A DNA stretch of 64,000 nucleotides from Nitrincola iocasae (lineage in GTDB: Bacteria > Pseudomonadota > Gammaproteobacteria > Pseudomonadales > Balneatricaceae): assembly GCF_008727795.1 (NCBI RefSeq), contig NZ_CP044222.1, forward strand, positions 2,604,001 through 2,668,000, in the 5' to 3' direction. Shown piece after piece: positions 38,301 through 45,923 of the stretch (within the stretch, counting starts at the first letter, position 1; every line of letters begins with the position of its first letter). Below the pieces are notes generated by a model. The model searched no databases, was not told the DNA's origin, and saw only the letters and a list, made by a program, of their open reading frames with translations. Both the position numbers and the translations under genes were made by a program.

Positions 38301-38338
38301 ATAGATCCGCCTGTAGCGAGACGATTCGGCTGGCTCAT
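35321..38338 (-). CDS. soxA: Sarcosine oxidase alpha subunit
   Basis: Large subunit of 1005 residues that binds NAD and the folate acceptor. An N-terminal ferredoxin-like domain without Cys covers residues 1-110, which is normal in this family. An FAD/NAD-type dinucleotide domain begins at about 170 (LLVIGAGPAGLSAALIAARS). Aminomethyltransferase (GCV_T) and GCV_T C-terminal domains occupy about 610-990. The enzyme oxidises sarcosine to glycine with O2, making 5,10-methylenetetrahydrofolate, or formaldehyde when folate is lacking. It overlaps soxD and soxG by a few bases at either end, so the subunits are translationally coupled. Confidence 0.97.
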   Translation of the reverse strand: MSQPNRLATGGSIDRSKPLNFSFNGIRYTGYEGDTLASALLANGVDIVNRSFKYSRPRGIVAAGAAEPNAVVQLGSTEAAQVPNVRATQQALYEGLSARSTNGWPNVNNDAMGLMGKLGGPMMGPGFYYKTFMAPASMWMTYEKMIRKAAGLGRAPKESDPDSYDHYNRHCDLLVIGAGPAGLSAALIAARSGARVILCDEQEALGGSLLDSADSLDNQPAAHWVDSVVTELSGMDDVVLLPRTTANGYHDHNFVTLHERRTEHLADTAPDKNQVRSRMHHIRARQVILATGAHERPVVYANNDVPGNMLASAVSTYIRRYGVAPGNKLVVTTANDMGYQAALDWHAAGREVVAVVDCRANPEGDRVKAARQKGLRIITGSAVFEGKGSKRVTGARVARIDLDNYQLSGSTENLPCDTIASSGGFSPVVHLSAHTGVRPVWNDDAIGFVPGSVKGMFPAGGATAIYPLAEVLESGVNAAGQALQACGYQPVDIKLPKASRVLEGKAAALFQVPHLKPTTRAPKQFVDLQNDVTAAGIEIATREGFESIEHVKRYTALGFGTDQGKLGNINGMAIAARVLGQTIPETGTTVFRPNYTGISFGAIAGRHCGDLFDPERYTAMHAWHLARGAKFEDVGQWKRPWYFPLGNETMHEAVARECLAVREKVGILDASTLGKIDIQGKDAREFLARVYTNKWAQLGLNKCRYGLMCKDDGMVMDDGVTTCLGDSHFLMTTTTGGAAGILEWLELWHQTEWPELDVYFNSVTDHWATMTITGPRARDLLAEITDIDLSKDSFKFMECREGQVADVPARVYRISFTGELTYEINVQANYAMHVWNALFEHEAKYGLTPYGTETMHVLRAEKGFIIVGQDTDGSVTPEDLGMQWCVGYDKPFSWIGKRALTRPDTCRKDRKQMVGLKPVDPTVVLQEGAQIVLDPNQRIPMKMMGHVTSSYYSPTLGHGFALALVVGGAERKGEKVYMPMADGKVYEAEIVSPIFLDPKGERQNV

Positions 38339-38643
38339 TTTTCGCCTCCGGTTGACTGACTCTGTGCGGTTACCTGAGGCTGTTCGCCCATTTTGTAGGT
38401 TTCCAGAATTTCATAACTAACAGTATGACGGGTCACATTAAAGAATTTGCGACAGCCGGTCGCATGTACCCACATTTCATGGTGGATACCGCGCGGATTA
38501 TCCCGGTAAAACAGGTAGTCACCCCACTCTTCATCAGAGCAGTTTTCCGGATCTTTCGGGCGCAGGATATGCGCCTGACCTTTGGGATGAAACTCACTCT
38601 GTTCACGATGCTCCCCGCAATAGGGACAATAAATATGTAACAT
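38335..38643 (-). CDS. soxD: Sarcosine oxidase delta subunit
   Basis: Small zinc-binding subunit of 102 residues. The N-terminal CPYCGEHREQSEF carries the first zinc-ligand pair, and HEMWVHATGCRKFFNVTRHT supplies the later His/Cys. The C-terminal tail is Gln/Ser-rich. The stop overlaps the soxA start in ATGA. It lies 15 bases downstream of soxB. Confidence 0.96.
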   Translation of the reverse strand: MLHIYCPYCGEHREQSEFHPKGQAHILRPKDPENCSDEEWGDYLFYRDNPRGIHHEMWVHATGCRKFFNVTRHTVSYEILETYKMGEQPQVTAQSQSTGGEK

Positions 38644-38657
38644 GGTATTCCCTCTGC

Positions 38658-39908
38658 TTAGTGGGCGACGCCGGCAGCGCCGTGTTCGTCGATAAGTTTG
38701 CCGCTGACAAAGCGGTCAATACTGAAAGGTGCCGCAATCGGATGGGCGTAACCCTTCGCCAGAGTCCAGGCAAACACATTGCCGGAGCCCGGCGTGGCCT
38801 TGAATCCACCGGTTCCCCAACCACAGTTAAAGAATAAGCCTTTCACCGGCGTGGCTGACAGGATAGGACAGGCGTCCGGGCAGGTGTCGACTATGCCACC
38901 CCACTGACGGTTCATGCGGACCCGCGAGAAGATCGGGAACATCTCCACCATCGCCTGCAGGGTATGTTCAATGGTCGGATAACTACCACGCTGACCATAG
39001 CCATTGTATCCATCGATACCGGCGCCAATGACAAGATCGCCTTTATCCGACTGGCTGCAATAGCCGTGTACATGGTTGGACATCACCACGGTATCCAGAA
39101 TCGGTTTGATCGGTTCAGACACCAAAGCCTGCAAGGGATGTGACTCCAGTGGCAGCTTGATACCCGCCATACGTGACAACACGCCGGAGTTACCTGCAGC
39201 AACGCAACCCACGGTTTCAGCTCCGATAAAGCCCCGATTGGTTTCCACACCGACAATCTGGCCATCTTCAATACGCATGCCGGTGACTTCGGTTTGCTGC
39301 AGCAGATCAACACCCAGGGCATCAGCCGCACGGGCAAAGCCCCAGGCCACTGCATCATGGCGTGCTACGCCGGCACGCGGCTGCCAGGATGCACCGAGTA
39401 CTGGATAACGCGTTGCCGTTGAACAATCCAGAATCGGACAAATTTCCTGCACCTGCTTGGCATCCAGCACTTCACCATCGATACCGTTAAGACGGTTAGC
39501 ATTGACGCGACGCTGAATATCACGCATATCCTGCAGGGTGTGCCCAAGGTTGAGTACACCGCGTTGGGAAAACATCACGTTGTAGTTCAGATCCTGCGAC
39601 AAGCCTTCCCAGAGCTTCATCGAATGCTCATAGAGAGCAGCCGCTTCATCCCAAAGGTAGTTGGAGCGCACAATAGTGGTATTACGTGCCGTGTTCCCAC
39701 CACCCAGCCAACCTTTTTCAACTACAGCCACATTAGTGATGCCGTGTTCTTTGGCCAGATAATAGGCGGTTGCCAGACCGTGACCTCCACCACCAATAAT
39801 AATCACATCATATTTGTTCTTGGGAGTCGGGTTACGCCACATGCGCTGCCAGTTTTCATTGTGTGACAGAGCCTGTTTAGCCAGACCAAAACCTGAATAA
39901 CGCTGCAT
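38658..39908 (-). CDS. soxB: Sarcosine oxidase beta subunit
   Basis: Catalytic subunit of 416 residues with noncovalent FAD at the N-terminus (IIIGGGGHGLATAYYLAKEH, residues 35-54) and the family's covalent FMN site between alpha and beta. ARNTTIVRSNYLWDEAA and GVARHDAVAWGFARAA are highly typical of SoxB. It oxidises the N-methyl group of sarcosine. It is preceded by glyA with only 21 bases between, the same order as in Pseudomonas. Confidence 0.97.
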   Translation of the reverse strand: MQRYSGFGLAKQALSHNENWQRMWRNPTPKNKYDVIIIGGGGHGLATAYYLAKEHGITNVAVVEKGWLGGGNTARNTTIVRSNYLWDEAAALYEHSMKLWEGLSQDLNYNVMFSQRGVLNLGHTLQDMRDIQRRVNANRLNGIDGEVLDAKQVQEICPILDCSTATRYPVLGASWQPRAGVARHDAVAWGFARAADALGVDLLQQTEVTGMRIEDGQIVGVETNRGFIGAETVGCVAAGNSGVLSRMAGIKLPLESHPLQALVSEPIKPILDTVVMSNHVHGYCSQSDKGDLVIGAGIDGYNGYGQRGSYPTIEHTLQAMVEMFPIFSRVRMNRQWGGIVDTCPDACPILSATPVKGLFFNCGWGTGGFKATPGSGNVFAWTLAKGYAHPIAAPFSIDRFVSGKLIDEHGAAGVAH

Positions 39909-39929
39909 GATAAATTCTCCTGTGCCTGA

Positions 39930-41225
39930 TTAGGCGCGGGTTTCGGTGTAAACGGGGAAACGGGCACAAAGCTCAGCCACTTTGTCGCGTACGCTGGCTT
40001 CGATTGCATCAGTTGCTTGACCGGCACTCATCACATCCAGAATGTCACAGATCCAACCCGACAGGGTGCGACATTCACTCACACCAAAGCCACGAGAAGT
40101 CACAGCGGGTGTGCCAATACGCAAACCCGAGGTAACAAACGGACTCTGCGGATCGTTAGGCACCGAATTTTTGTTGACGGTAATATGCGCACGCCCCAAA
40201 GCCGCATCAGCAGCCTTTCCGGTCAAACCCTGACTGATCAGCGACAAGAGGAACAGATGATCTTTGGTACCACCGGAAATCACCTCGTATCCCCGCTCAA
40301 TAAACACGCCGGCCATCGCCTGGGCATTACCCAATACATGCTGCTGGTAGGTGATAAACTCCGGTTCCATCGCTTCTTTGAAGGCAACCGCTTTGGCGGC
40401 AATCACATGCATCAAGGGCCCGCCCTGCTGACCTGGGAAGACCGCACCATTGAGCTTCTTATGCAGAGCCTCGTCATCACTTGCCGTCAGAATCAAACCA
40501 CCGCGTGGACCCCGCAGGGTTTTGTGTGTAGTGGTTGAGACCACATCGGCAAAGGGTAAGGGGCTGGGGTAAAGTCCTGCAGCGACCAAGCCGGCAATAT
40601 GCGCCATATCCACAAACAGTACCGCACCCACTTCATCAGCGATCTGACGAAAACGTGCCCAGTCCACAATCAGCGAATAGGCTGAAAATCCGGCAATGAT
40701 CATCTTTGGCTGATGCTCACGTGCCAGCCGCTCCACCTCATCGTAATCGATTTCTCCCGTGTCAGGATTCAGTCCATATTGCACCGCTTTGTAATACTTG
40801 CCGGAGAAGTTCGGCGCAGCACCATGGGTCAGGTGACCACCATGCGCCAGGCTCATTCCCAGAATGGTATCACCAGGATTCACCATCGCCATAAATACCG
40901 CCGCGTTGGCCTGAGCACCCGAGTGTGGCTGCACATTGGCGTAGCGGGCACCGAAGAGCTTGCAGGCACGCTCAATTGCCAGCGCTTCGACCTTATCAAC
41001 CGCTTCACAGCCGCCGTAATAGCGCTTTCCCGGATAACCTTCTGCGTACTTGTTGGTCAGTTGCCCACCCTGCGCTTCCATCACCCGGATACTGGTATAG
41101 TTTTCGGACGCAATCAGCTCAATGTGCGCTTCCTGACGCTGCTGTTCTTCATTCAGCATCTGCGCCAGATCGGCATCATATGCCTGGATCGAGTCGAGTC
41201 GGGAATAACCATCACGGTTGATCAT
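39930..41225 (-). CDS. glyA: Serine hydroxymethyltransferase
   Basis: PLP enzyme of 431 residues that joins glycine and 5,10-methylenetetrahydrofolate to serine. The PLP lysine lies in STTTHKTLRGPRGG near residue 240. Other signatures are ANVQPHSGAQANAAVF and the C-terminal GLRIGTPAVTSRGF. The start at 41225 has AGGAG seven bases upstream. This copy heads the soxBDAG operon. It is therefore likely a paralogue specialised for betaine catabolism that consumes both products of sarcosine oxidase, with a housekeeping copy elsewhere. Confidence 0.97.
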   Translation of the reverse strand: MINRDGYSRLDSIQAYDADLAQMLNEEQQRQEAHIELIASENYTSIRVMEAQGGQLTNKYAEGYPGKRYYGGCEAVDKVEALAIERACKLFGARYANVQPHSGAQANAAVFMAMVNPGDTILGMSLAHGGHLTHGAAPNFSGKYYKAVQYGLNPDTGEIDYDEVERLAREHQPKMIIAGFSAYSLIVDWARFRQIADEVGAVLFVDMAHIAGLVAAGLYPSPLPFADVVSTTTHKTLRGPRGGLILTASDDEALHKKLNGAVFPGQQGGPLMHVIAAKAVAFKEAMEPEFITYQQHVLGNAQAMAGVFIERGYEVISGGTKDHLFLLSLISQGLTGKAADAALGRAHITVNKNSVPNDPQSPFVTSGLRIGTPAVTSRGFGVSECRTLSGWICDILDVMSAGQATDAIEASVRDKVAELCARFPVYTETRA

Positions 41226-41331
41226 TGTGTTCTCCTGTAAATTCATCCACACCTGGCTTGAATGCCATTTGCAGCAGATGTTAGCCCTACATAGCTAAAA
41301 TCAGATGTGTACCTGCGTCAGTAGGTGATAC

Positions 41332-41360
41332 ATTTGCGACATGGATATCAATTTGCGACA
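41332..41360. promoter_or_regulatory. Two ATTTGCGACA direct repeats in the glyA promoter
   Basis: ATTTGCGACA occurs at 41332-41341 and again at 41351-41360, so the copies are 19 bp apart, close to two helical turns. They lie about 107-135 bases upstream of the glyA start and just after the end of gbcB. Half-sites spaced this way suit an AraC-family dimer such as GbdR; this is inference. A related TCTGCGACA is at 42591-42599 upstream of gbcA. Confidence 0.45.
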
Positions 41361-41393
41361 CAGCCTGTAGTTTAGCCTGACAAACTCGGGCTG

Positions 41394-42509
41394 TCAGAAA
41401 TCCACCACGACATTGCCTTTGGGTCGGCTACAGCAAGACAGAATATAGCCATCGGCCACATCTTCATCGGTGATACCGCCATTGTGCTCCATCTCCACTT
41501 CGCCTGATTTAAGCTCGACCCGGCAGGTGCCACAGATCCCCATACCGCAGGCTTTAGGAATATGCAGCCCCAGTTTTGACGCCGCTGCATGCACGGTTTC
41601 AGTGGGCAAGATGCGTACACTTTTGCCGGAACTGGCAAACTCCACCTGCAGCAGATCGGCCTGCTGAACATCCTCGGCCGCTTGCTCGGCCTGCTCAACC
41701 AGTTCAAGCACCTCTTCTTCGACTTCAATGGGCGTCGCACCAAAGGACTCTTCATGGTAATGCGCCATATTGAAGCCGTTTTGCTGCAGGATATTCTTCA
41801 CCGCATTCATGTAGGGCGTTGGACCACAGCAAAAAATTTCCCGCTCCAGATAATCCGGCGCGATCAGTTCCAGCATGCGCTGATTCACATAACCACGCAG
41901 GCCATACCAGGACTCGCCTAATTCATCACTGCGTTCACAGACGATGTGCAGTTTGAATTCAGGGATACGGGAAAAGATATGCTCCATCTCACGATGATAA
42001 ATAATGTCTTTTGGCGAGCGGGCACTGTGAATGAAGTTGATATCGATTGCTGCATTGGTATCAAAATACCAGCGCACCATCGACATCAGCGGGGTGATGC
42101 CAACACCACCAGATAAAAACAACGCTTTTTCGGCTGGATAGTCGATACAGTTAAAATTACCGACCGGCCCGTGCACCGCCAGATTATCGCCCTGCTTAAG
42201 ATTATCATGCAACCAGTTAGATACTATGCCACCCGGCATACGTTTGACGGTAATAGAAAAACTGTAGGGCACCGACGGCGAACTGGATATGGTATAAGAG
42301 CGCATAATCGGCACACCATCGATTTCCAGCTCCAGGGTCACGAACTGCCCCGGTTTGAAGAAAAACAGTACCGGCTGCTCTGCCATAAAGCAGAAGGTTC
42401 GGACATCCCAGGTTTCCTGTATCACCTTGACGCAACGCACCAGGTGTCGTCCGTTAGACCAGGTCTGGGTAGTAATCGGGTTCATGAAGGTATCAGTCAT
42501 GCGGTTCAT
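41394..42509 (-). CDS. gbcB: Glycine betaine monooxygenase reductase subunit
   Basis: Electron-transfer partner of GbcA. It has an FAD-binding ferredoxin-reductase domain (MRSYTISSSPS near residue 69), an NAD domain (LSGGVGITPL near 132 and CCGPTPYM near 227), and an unusual acidic linker (EVEEEVLELVEQAEQAAE, about 263-280). A C-terminal plant-type [2Fe-2S] domain follows, with Cys321, Cys326, Cys329 and Cys359 or Cys360. Length is 371 residues. Several ATG codons near the 5' end (42509, 42500, 42485) make the start uncertain. It is divergent from gbcA across 266 bases. Confidence 0.95.
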   Translation of the reverse strand: MNRMTDTFMNPITTQTWSNGRHLVRCVKVIQETWDVRTFCFMAEQPVLFFFKPGQFVTLELEIDGVPIMRSYTISSSPSVPYSFSITVKRMPGGIVSNWLHDNLKQGDNLAVHGPVGNFNCIDYPAEKALFLSGGVGITPLMSMVRWYFDTNAAIDINFIHSARSPKDIIYHREMEHIFSRIPEFKLHIVCERSDELGESWYGLRGYVNQRMLELIAPDYLEREIFCCGPTPYMNAVKNILQQNGFNMAHYHEESFGATPIEVEEEVLELVEQAEQAAEDVQQADLLQVEFASSGKSVRILPTETVHAAASKLGLHIPKACGMGICGTCRVELKSGEVEMEHNGGITDEDVADGYILSCCSRPKGNVVVDF

Positions 42510-42775
42510 CCATCAGCTGTTGGTCAGTTCATTGTCATTATTGGCCCTGTCTGCACATTGTCGACCTGCACAGATACGACCATTGTTCTGTCTGCGACAT
42601 CAGCTAGTCTAATCCCCCCGATTAAAGCGTTTTTTTCATCCATCAGGTCGCTTTGTAATCTGCGGATGTCGTCAGTGAATAACTGTCATATCCAGCTCTA
42701 TTCCACACTTGCTTCACGGACATATCGGAAGCCCGGTAAAACTTTAAACCTGGACCCTAAAGCAGGACAAGCATA
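42510..42775. promoter_or_regulatory. Divergent gbcB-gbcA control region
   Basis: The 266-bp gap between gbcB and gbcA must carry both promoters. It contains several related elements: CTGCACA at 42551 and about 42567, ATACGACC at 42574 and TCTGCGACA at 42591. I see no stop-free ORF of note. The similarity to the ATTTGCGACA motif near glyA and gbdR is suggestive of a shared regulator. Confidence 0.4.
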
Positions 42776-44032
42776 ATGAACCTGAATACCTCACAGATGC
42801 TGGAAGACCCTTTGGCAAGCGTGCGCAAAACGGCTGCTGTCATGCTGATCAAACGCAAACCCAACTACTCGCTTGAACAGCCGTTTTACAATGATGAACG
42901 CATCTACAGGCTCGATATTCAGGAGATCTTCGAAAAAGAGTGGATATTTGCCGGTATGACCTGCGAAATCCCGACAAAGGGCAACTTCATCACCCTGAAT
43001 ATAGGTGAAAATCCGATAGTCATCGTCCGCGGTACAGAAGGTGCCGTGCATGCCTTTTTCAACGTCTGCCGTCACCGTGGCTCTCGTCTGTGTGTCACGG
43101 AAAAAGGCAAGGTCGCGAAACTGGTGTGCCCTTACCACAAGTGGACTTACGAGCTGGATGGTCGTCTGCTATTTGCCGGTTCCGACATGGGTGAGCAATT
43201 TGACCTGGCTGCTCACGATCTCAAACCCGTTCATGTGAAAGTGGCGGGAGGCTATATTTTCGTCTGCCTGGCTGAGCAACCACCAGAATTTGAGGCCTTT
43301 ACTGAAGAACTGAAACACTATCTGGAACCCTATGACACAGAAAATCTCAAGGTAGCCGTTCAATCTGATATAGTCGAAGATGCCAACTGGAAACTGGTGA
43401 TAGAAAATAACCGTGAATGTTACCACTGTAACGGTTCACACCCTGAGCTGCTGAACTCCCTGCAACAGTTTGATGACACCGACGACCCGCTGGCTACACC
43501 GGAATACAAAACACTGGTAGCACGCAAGCAAACAGACTGGGACGCTATGGGTGTTCCCTACACACTGAAATATTTCGGTAAGCGTAACCGCATGACACGC
43601 ACGCCATTGCTAGACGGTGTGGTATCCATGACCATGGACGGCAAACCCGCCTGCAAAAAACTTATGGGCCGCATTACCAGTCCGGATATGGGTTCACTAC
43701 GTATACTGCACCTGCCCAACTCCTGGAACCACTGGCTGGGTGACCACGCTATCGTATTCCGTGTACTGCCACTGGGACCGCAAAAAACCCTGGTTACCAC
43801 TAAATGGCTGGTACACAAGGATGCCGTGGAAGGTGTCGACTACGATCCGGAGAATATGCGCAAAGTCTGGGATGCCACTAATGACCAAGACCGTGTCCTG
43901 GCAGAAGAGAACCAGCGTGGCATCAACTCCATCGCTTACCAACCCGGCCCTTACTCGGAAACCTTCGAATTTGGTGTAATCGACTTTATCAACTGGTACA
44001 GCGACCGCATCATCGAAAACACCGGCCACTAA
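42776..44032 (+). CDS. gbcA: Glycine betaine monooxygenase oxygenase subunit (Rieske)
   Basis: Rieske non-heme iron oxygenase of 418 residues that starts betaine catabolism by oxidative N-demethylation to dimethylglycine and formaldehyde. The Rieske cluster ligands are Cys98, His100, Cys118 and His121. The mononuclear iron ligands include His217 and His222 in the NNRECYHCNGSH segment. The start has AGGA eight bases upstream. The gene is monocistronic: a strong palindrome lies directly after the stop. Confidence 0.97.
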   Translation: MNLNTSQMLEDPLASVRKTAAVMLIKRKPNYSLEQPFYNDERIYRLDIQEIFEKEWIFAGMTCEIPTKGNFITLNIGENPIVIVRGTEGAVHAFFNVCRHRGSRLCVTEKGKVAKLVCPYHKWTYELDGRLLFAGSDMGEQFDLAAHDLKPVHVKVAGGYIFVCLAEQPPEFEAFTEELKHYLEPYDTENLKVAVQSDIVEDANWKLVIENNRECYHCNGSHPELLNSLQQFDDTDDPLATPEYKTLVARKQTDWDAMGVPYTLKYFGKRNRMTRTPLLDGVVSMTMDGKPACKKLMGRITSPDMGSLRILHLPNSWNHWLGDHAIVFRVLPLGPQKTLVTTKWLVHKDAVEGVDYDPENMRKVWDATNDQDRVLAEENQRGINSIAYQPGPYSETFEFGVIDFINWYSDRIIENTGH

Positions 44033-44033
44033 A

Positions 44034-44086
44034 AAAAAGGGGTCAGTACCCTTTATTTTTTAAATAAAGGGTACTGACCCCTTTTT
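44034..44086. repeat. Perfect 25-bp inverted repeat after gbcA
   Basis: The arms 44034-44058 and 44062-44086 are exact reverse complements around a TTT loop. Each arm begins with AAAAAGGGGTCAGTACCC and is itself nearly self-complementary (GGGT and ACCC). It can serve as a terminator for gbcA and for the convergent DUF4105 gene, since A and T runs flank both sides. GGGGTCAG-type palindromes are known to me as dispersed repeats linked to REP-associated tyrosine transposases in environmental proteobacteria; whether this one belongs there is inference. Confidence 0.85.
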
Positions 44087-44088
44087 GC

Positions 44089-44913
44089 TTACTCTCGGAC
44101 ACGAATTAGCTCTGAATAATTCAGGCTTTCAGGGCTGATCGTCCCATCTACTCTGGCCTGTTCACGTAGTTGATCCAGCGTCAGTTCATCACTGATCCAG
44201 CCTTTTTCCTGTGCAAAACCATCGCCAAATCCAGGCAGCAACACCCGATAATCCAGCAGGCCGGTCCATATCGAATGCTCAGGATCATGACGCAACAAAC
44301 TGGTGACGCAGTTATCCAGTAACGTATTGTAGAAACGTGGTTTCTCAAGAATATCGGTAACATCAGCCATTAAGCCACGAAAAAGATAGGCTTGTTGCTC
44401 TTCATTCAGTTGCAAACGATAGAGCAAAACCCGCTCGACACGAATGTGGCTTCGCAGGCCAATAATGTCAGCCTCTGTGCCCAGCACCAGCATTTTAGGA
44501 TACTGATTCAGCATCCCCTTCATCGGACTGTACTCTTGCTCAGGCCGCAAACGTGCCTCAAACGAAACCGCCAGATATTGGCCATCGGCAAAGCCAAAAC
44601 TGACGAAAGCATGAGCCAGGCCCATGCCGGAGAAATGCGACACGCCTAACCAGACATCCTGCAAAAGATCTATGTCATAAGTAGATTGCCTAAGGTCTGC
44701 TGAGCGTATTTCTCCAGAAGAGTCATAGCGAAAATCACGTAGATGATTGACCTGAAAATAGCGATTAGCTACAACTGTCACTTCAGGCAATTGTGTTTGC
44801 CCAAGTACCCATGGCCCTTGATGCGTAGATTGACGAAAACCCAGCAGCACCACTGTGGCAATCACCCCCAGCAATACACTCCAGCCCATCCTTTTACCCC
44901 AGTGCTTTTGCAT
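44089..44913 (-). CDS. DUF4105 (Lnb N-terminal periplasmic-like) protein
   Basis: Membrane-anchored protein of 274 residues with one N-terminal hydrophobic segment (about residues 10-27). The rest is a periplasmic domain of the DUF4105 type, recognisable by YNTLLDNCVTSLL near residue 197, where the Cys of the DNC motif is characteristic. Relatives are fused to lipoprotein N-acyltransferase Lnb in some bacteria, so a cysteine-peptidase-like role is possible. It starts at an ATG with AGGA upstream and is the only gene between two palindromes (44034-44086 and 44933-44972), on the opposite strand to both neighbours. It has no evident link to betaine metabolism. Confidence 0.75.
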   Translation of the reverse strand: MQKHWGKRMGWSVLLGVIATVVLLGFRQSTHQGPWVLGQTQLPEVTVVANRYFQVNHLRDFRYDSSGEIRSADLRQSTYDIDLLQDVWLGVSHFSGMGLAHAFVSFGFADGQYLAVSFEARLRPEQEYSPMKGMLNQYPKMLVLGTEADIIGLRSHIRVERVLLYRLQLNEEQQAYLFRGLMADVTDILEKPRFYNTLLDNCVTSLLRHDPEHSIWTGLLDYRVLLPGFGDGFAQEKGWISDELTLDQLREQARVDGTISPESLNYSELIRVRE

Positions 44914-44932
44914 GTTTATATCCTAATCATAC

Positions 44933-44972
44933 CTAAAAGGGTCACCCTTTATAAAAAGGGTGACCCTTTTAG
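44933..44972. repeat. Perfect 18-bp inverted repeat upstream of DUF4105 gene
   Basis: CTAAAAGGGTCACCCTTT (44933-44950) is the exact reverse complement of 44955-44972, around an ATAA loop. Each arm contains the self-complementary core AAAGGGTCACCCTTT. It resembles the longer palindrome 850 bases away, sharing the AAAGGGTCA/ACCCTTT theme. It overlaps the promoter area of the DUF4105 gene and precedes the CBS gene. Confidence 0.8.
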
Positions 44973-45056
44973 AGAAAATCTATCATATTGATTAAAATTT
45001 AATCACAATCGGCCGATATGGATTAAATAGCTACAGTATAATCCCAGGGAGATATC

Positions 45057-45686
45057 ATGGCATTGCTGATTTATGACAACGGACTTATCACTAACCCACC
45101 TGCACGCATGCTAACCGGGGAGCGCAATGTCGAAGAAACTCAGGCCGTTAGCAAAGATCGACAGTTTGACCACGCAGGGCAATTAGGCAAGGCAACATTC
45201 CCCCTGACAGGAGAAAACCCAGGCCTGTTATCAGGGCGCTCACGTATTTATCTGGATACAGAACGAGAATCCGAATCATTAAAGGAGCGTAGAAAGCTTC
45301 AGGCACTGCACATTATGAGCAGTCCAGTGATCACGATCACCCCTTCTACCTCAATATCCAGCGCCTGGCAAACAATCCACACAGCAGAAATTGATCACTT
45401 AATCGTTGTTGGCCCCAATTTGCAACCCATTAGCCTGATCACCAGTACCCAGTTGATTCAAGCGGGTATTGACTCTGAAGAAGCTGTCGCCTCACTGCTA
45501 ACGCACCAAGTCGCTATTGTTACCACTGACACTCTGGTTCGGGACATCGCGCAGTTTTTTATCGAGCAGAAACTCACCGCTCTGCCAGTGGTCAGCATCG
45601 ATGAGCACCGTTTAGTCGGTATTATCTGCCGCAGCGATCTGCTGAAACTGCTGGTAAGTGGCCCGAACGTCAGCTACAGCGTCTGA
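45057..45686 (+). CDS. CBS-domain pair protein
   Basis: Protein of 209 residues. The N-terminal 80 residues are polar and without recognised domain. Two CBS modules follow (about 85-140, starting HIMSSPVITITPSTS, and 148-205, ending HRLVGIICRSDLLKLL). CBS pairs usually sense adenine nucleotides or S-adenosylmethionine and regulate a partner, but no partner domain is fused. An AGGGAG precedes the ATG. Its end overlaps the small minus-strand gene after fdhA by 13 bases. Role is unknown. Confidence 0.85.
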   Translation: MALLIYDNGLITNPPARMLTGERNVEETQAVSKDRQFDHAGQLGKATFPLTGENPGLLSGRSRIYLDTERESESLKERRKLQALHIMSSPVITITPSTSISSAWQTIHTAEIDHLIVVGPNLQPISLITSTQLIQAGIDSEEAVASLLTHQVAIVTTDTLVRDIAQFFIEQKLTALPVVSIDEHRLVGIICRSDLLKLLVSGPNVSYSV

Positions 45687-45904
45687 CAGGCTAACAGTGC
45701 CTGTTTTACCTCGGGCTGCAACAAGCCCGGATTCGCTGAGAGTTCACTGATCAGCTCATTCAGCCCTGGCAAGGGCCTGTCAGCATGCTGAGCTTTCACT
45801 AATCGAACACAGGTTAACGGATCAGCATCCGCAGGCAGATCTGCGCCAAGTGCTTGCAAACGCTCACGAAAATCAACCTCATCGACCAAATCAGCAAACA
45901 TCAT
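45674..45904 (-). CDS. Small protein of unknown function downstream of fdhA
   Basis: A 76-residue acidic protein starting 20 bases after the fdhA stop, with AGGA before two adjacent ATG codons. It appears helical and is rich in Leu/Asp/Glu (LVDEVDFRERLQALGADL). In NAD-dependent molybdenum formate dehydrogenase operons a small delta subunit, FdsD, occupies this slot, but I do not see clear FdsD similarity. It may be a divergent delta-like subunit or an unrelated protein. Overlap with the CBS gene is tail to tail. Confidence 0.6.
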   Translation of the reverse strand: MMFADLVDEVDFRERLQALGADLPADADPLTCVRLVKAQHADRPLPGLNELISELSANPGLLQPEVKQALLACQTL

Positions 45905-45923
45905 CGCTTAGTCCTCACTTCCC

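Noticed and set aside
34702..38338. Possible SAM or folate riboswitch near soxG-purU
   Set aside because: Intergenic gaps are under 70 bases and I see no conserved riboswitch core.
39076..39866. Plus-strand ORFs of up to 110 codons opposite soxB
   Set aside because: No ribosome sites or recognisable domains; the opposite strand is a clear SoxB.
44034..44972. CRISPR-like repeats
   Set aside because: The two palindromes are different in length and sequence, are 850 bases apart and have no regular spacers.
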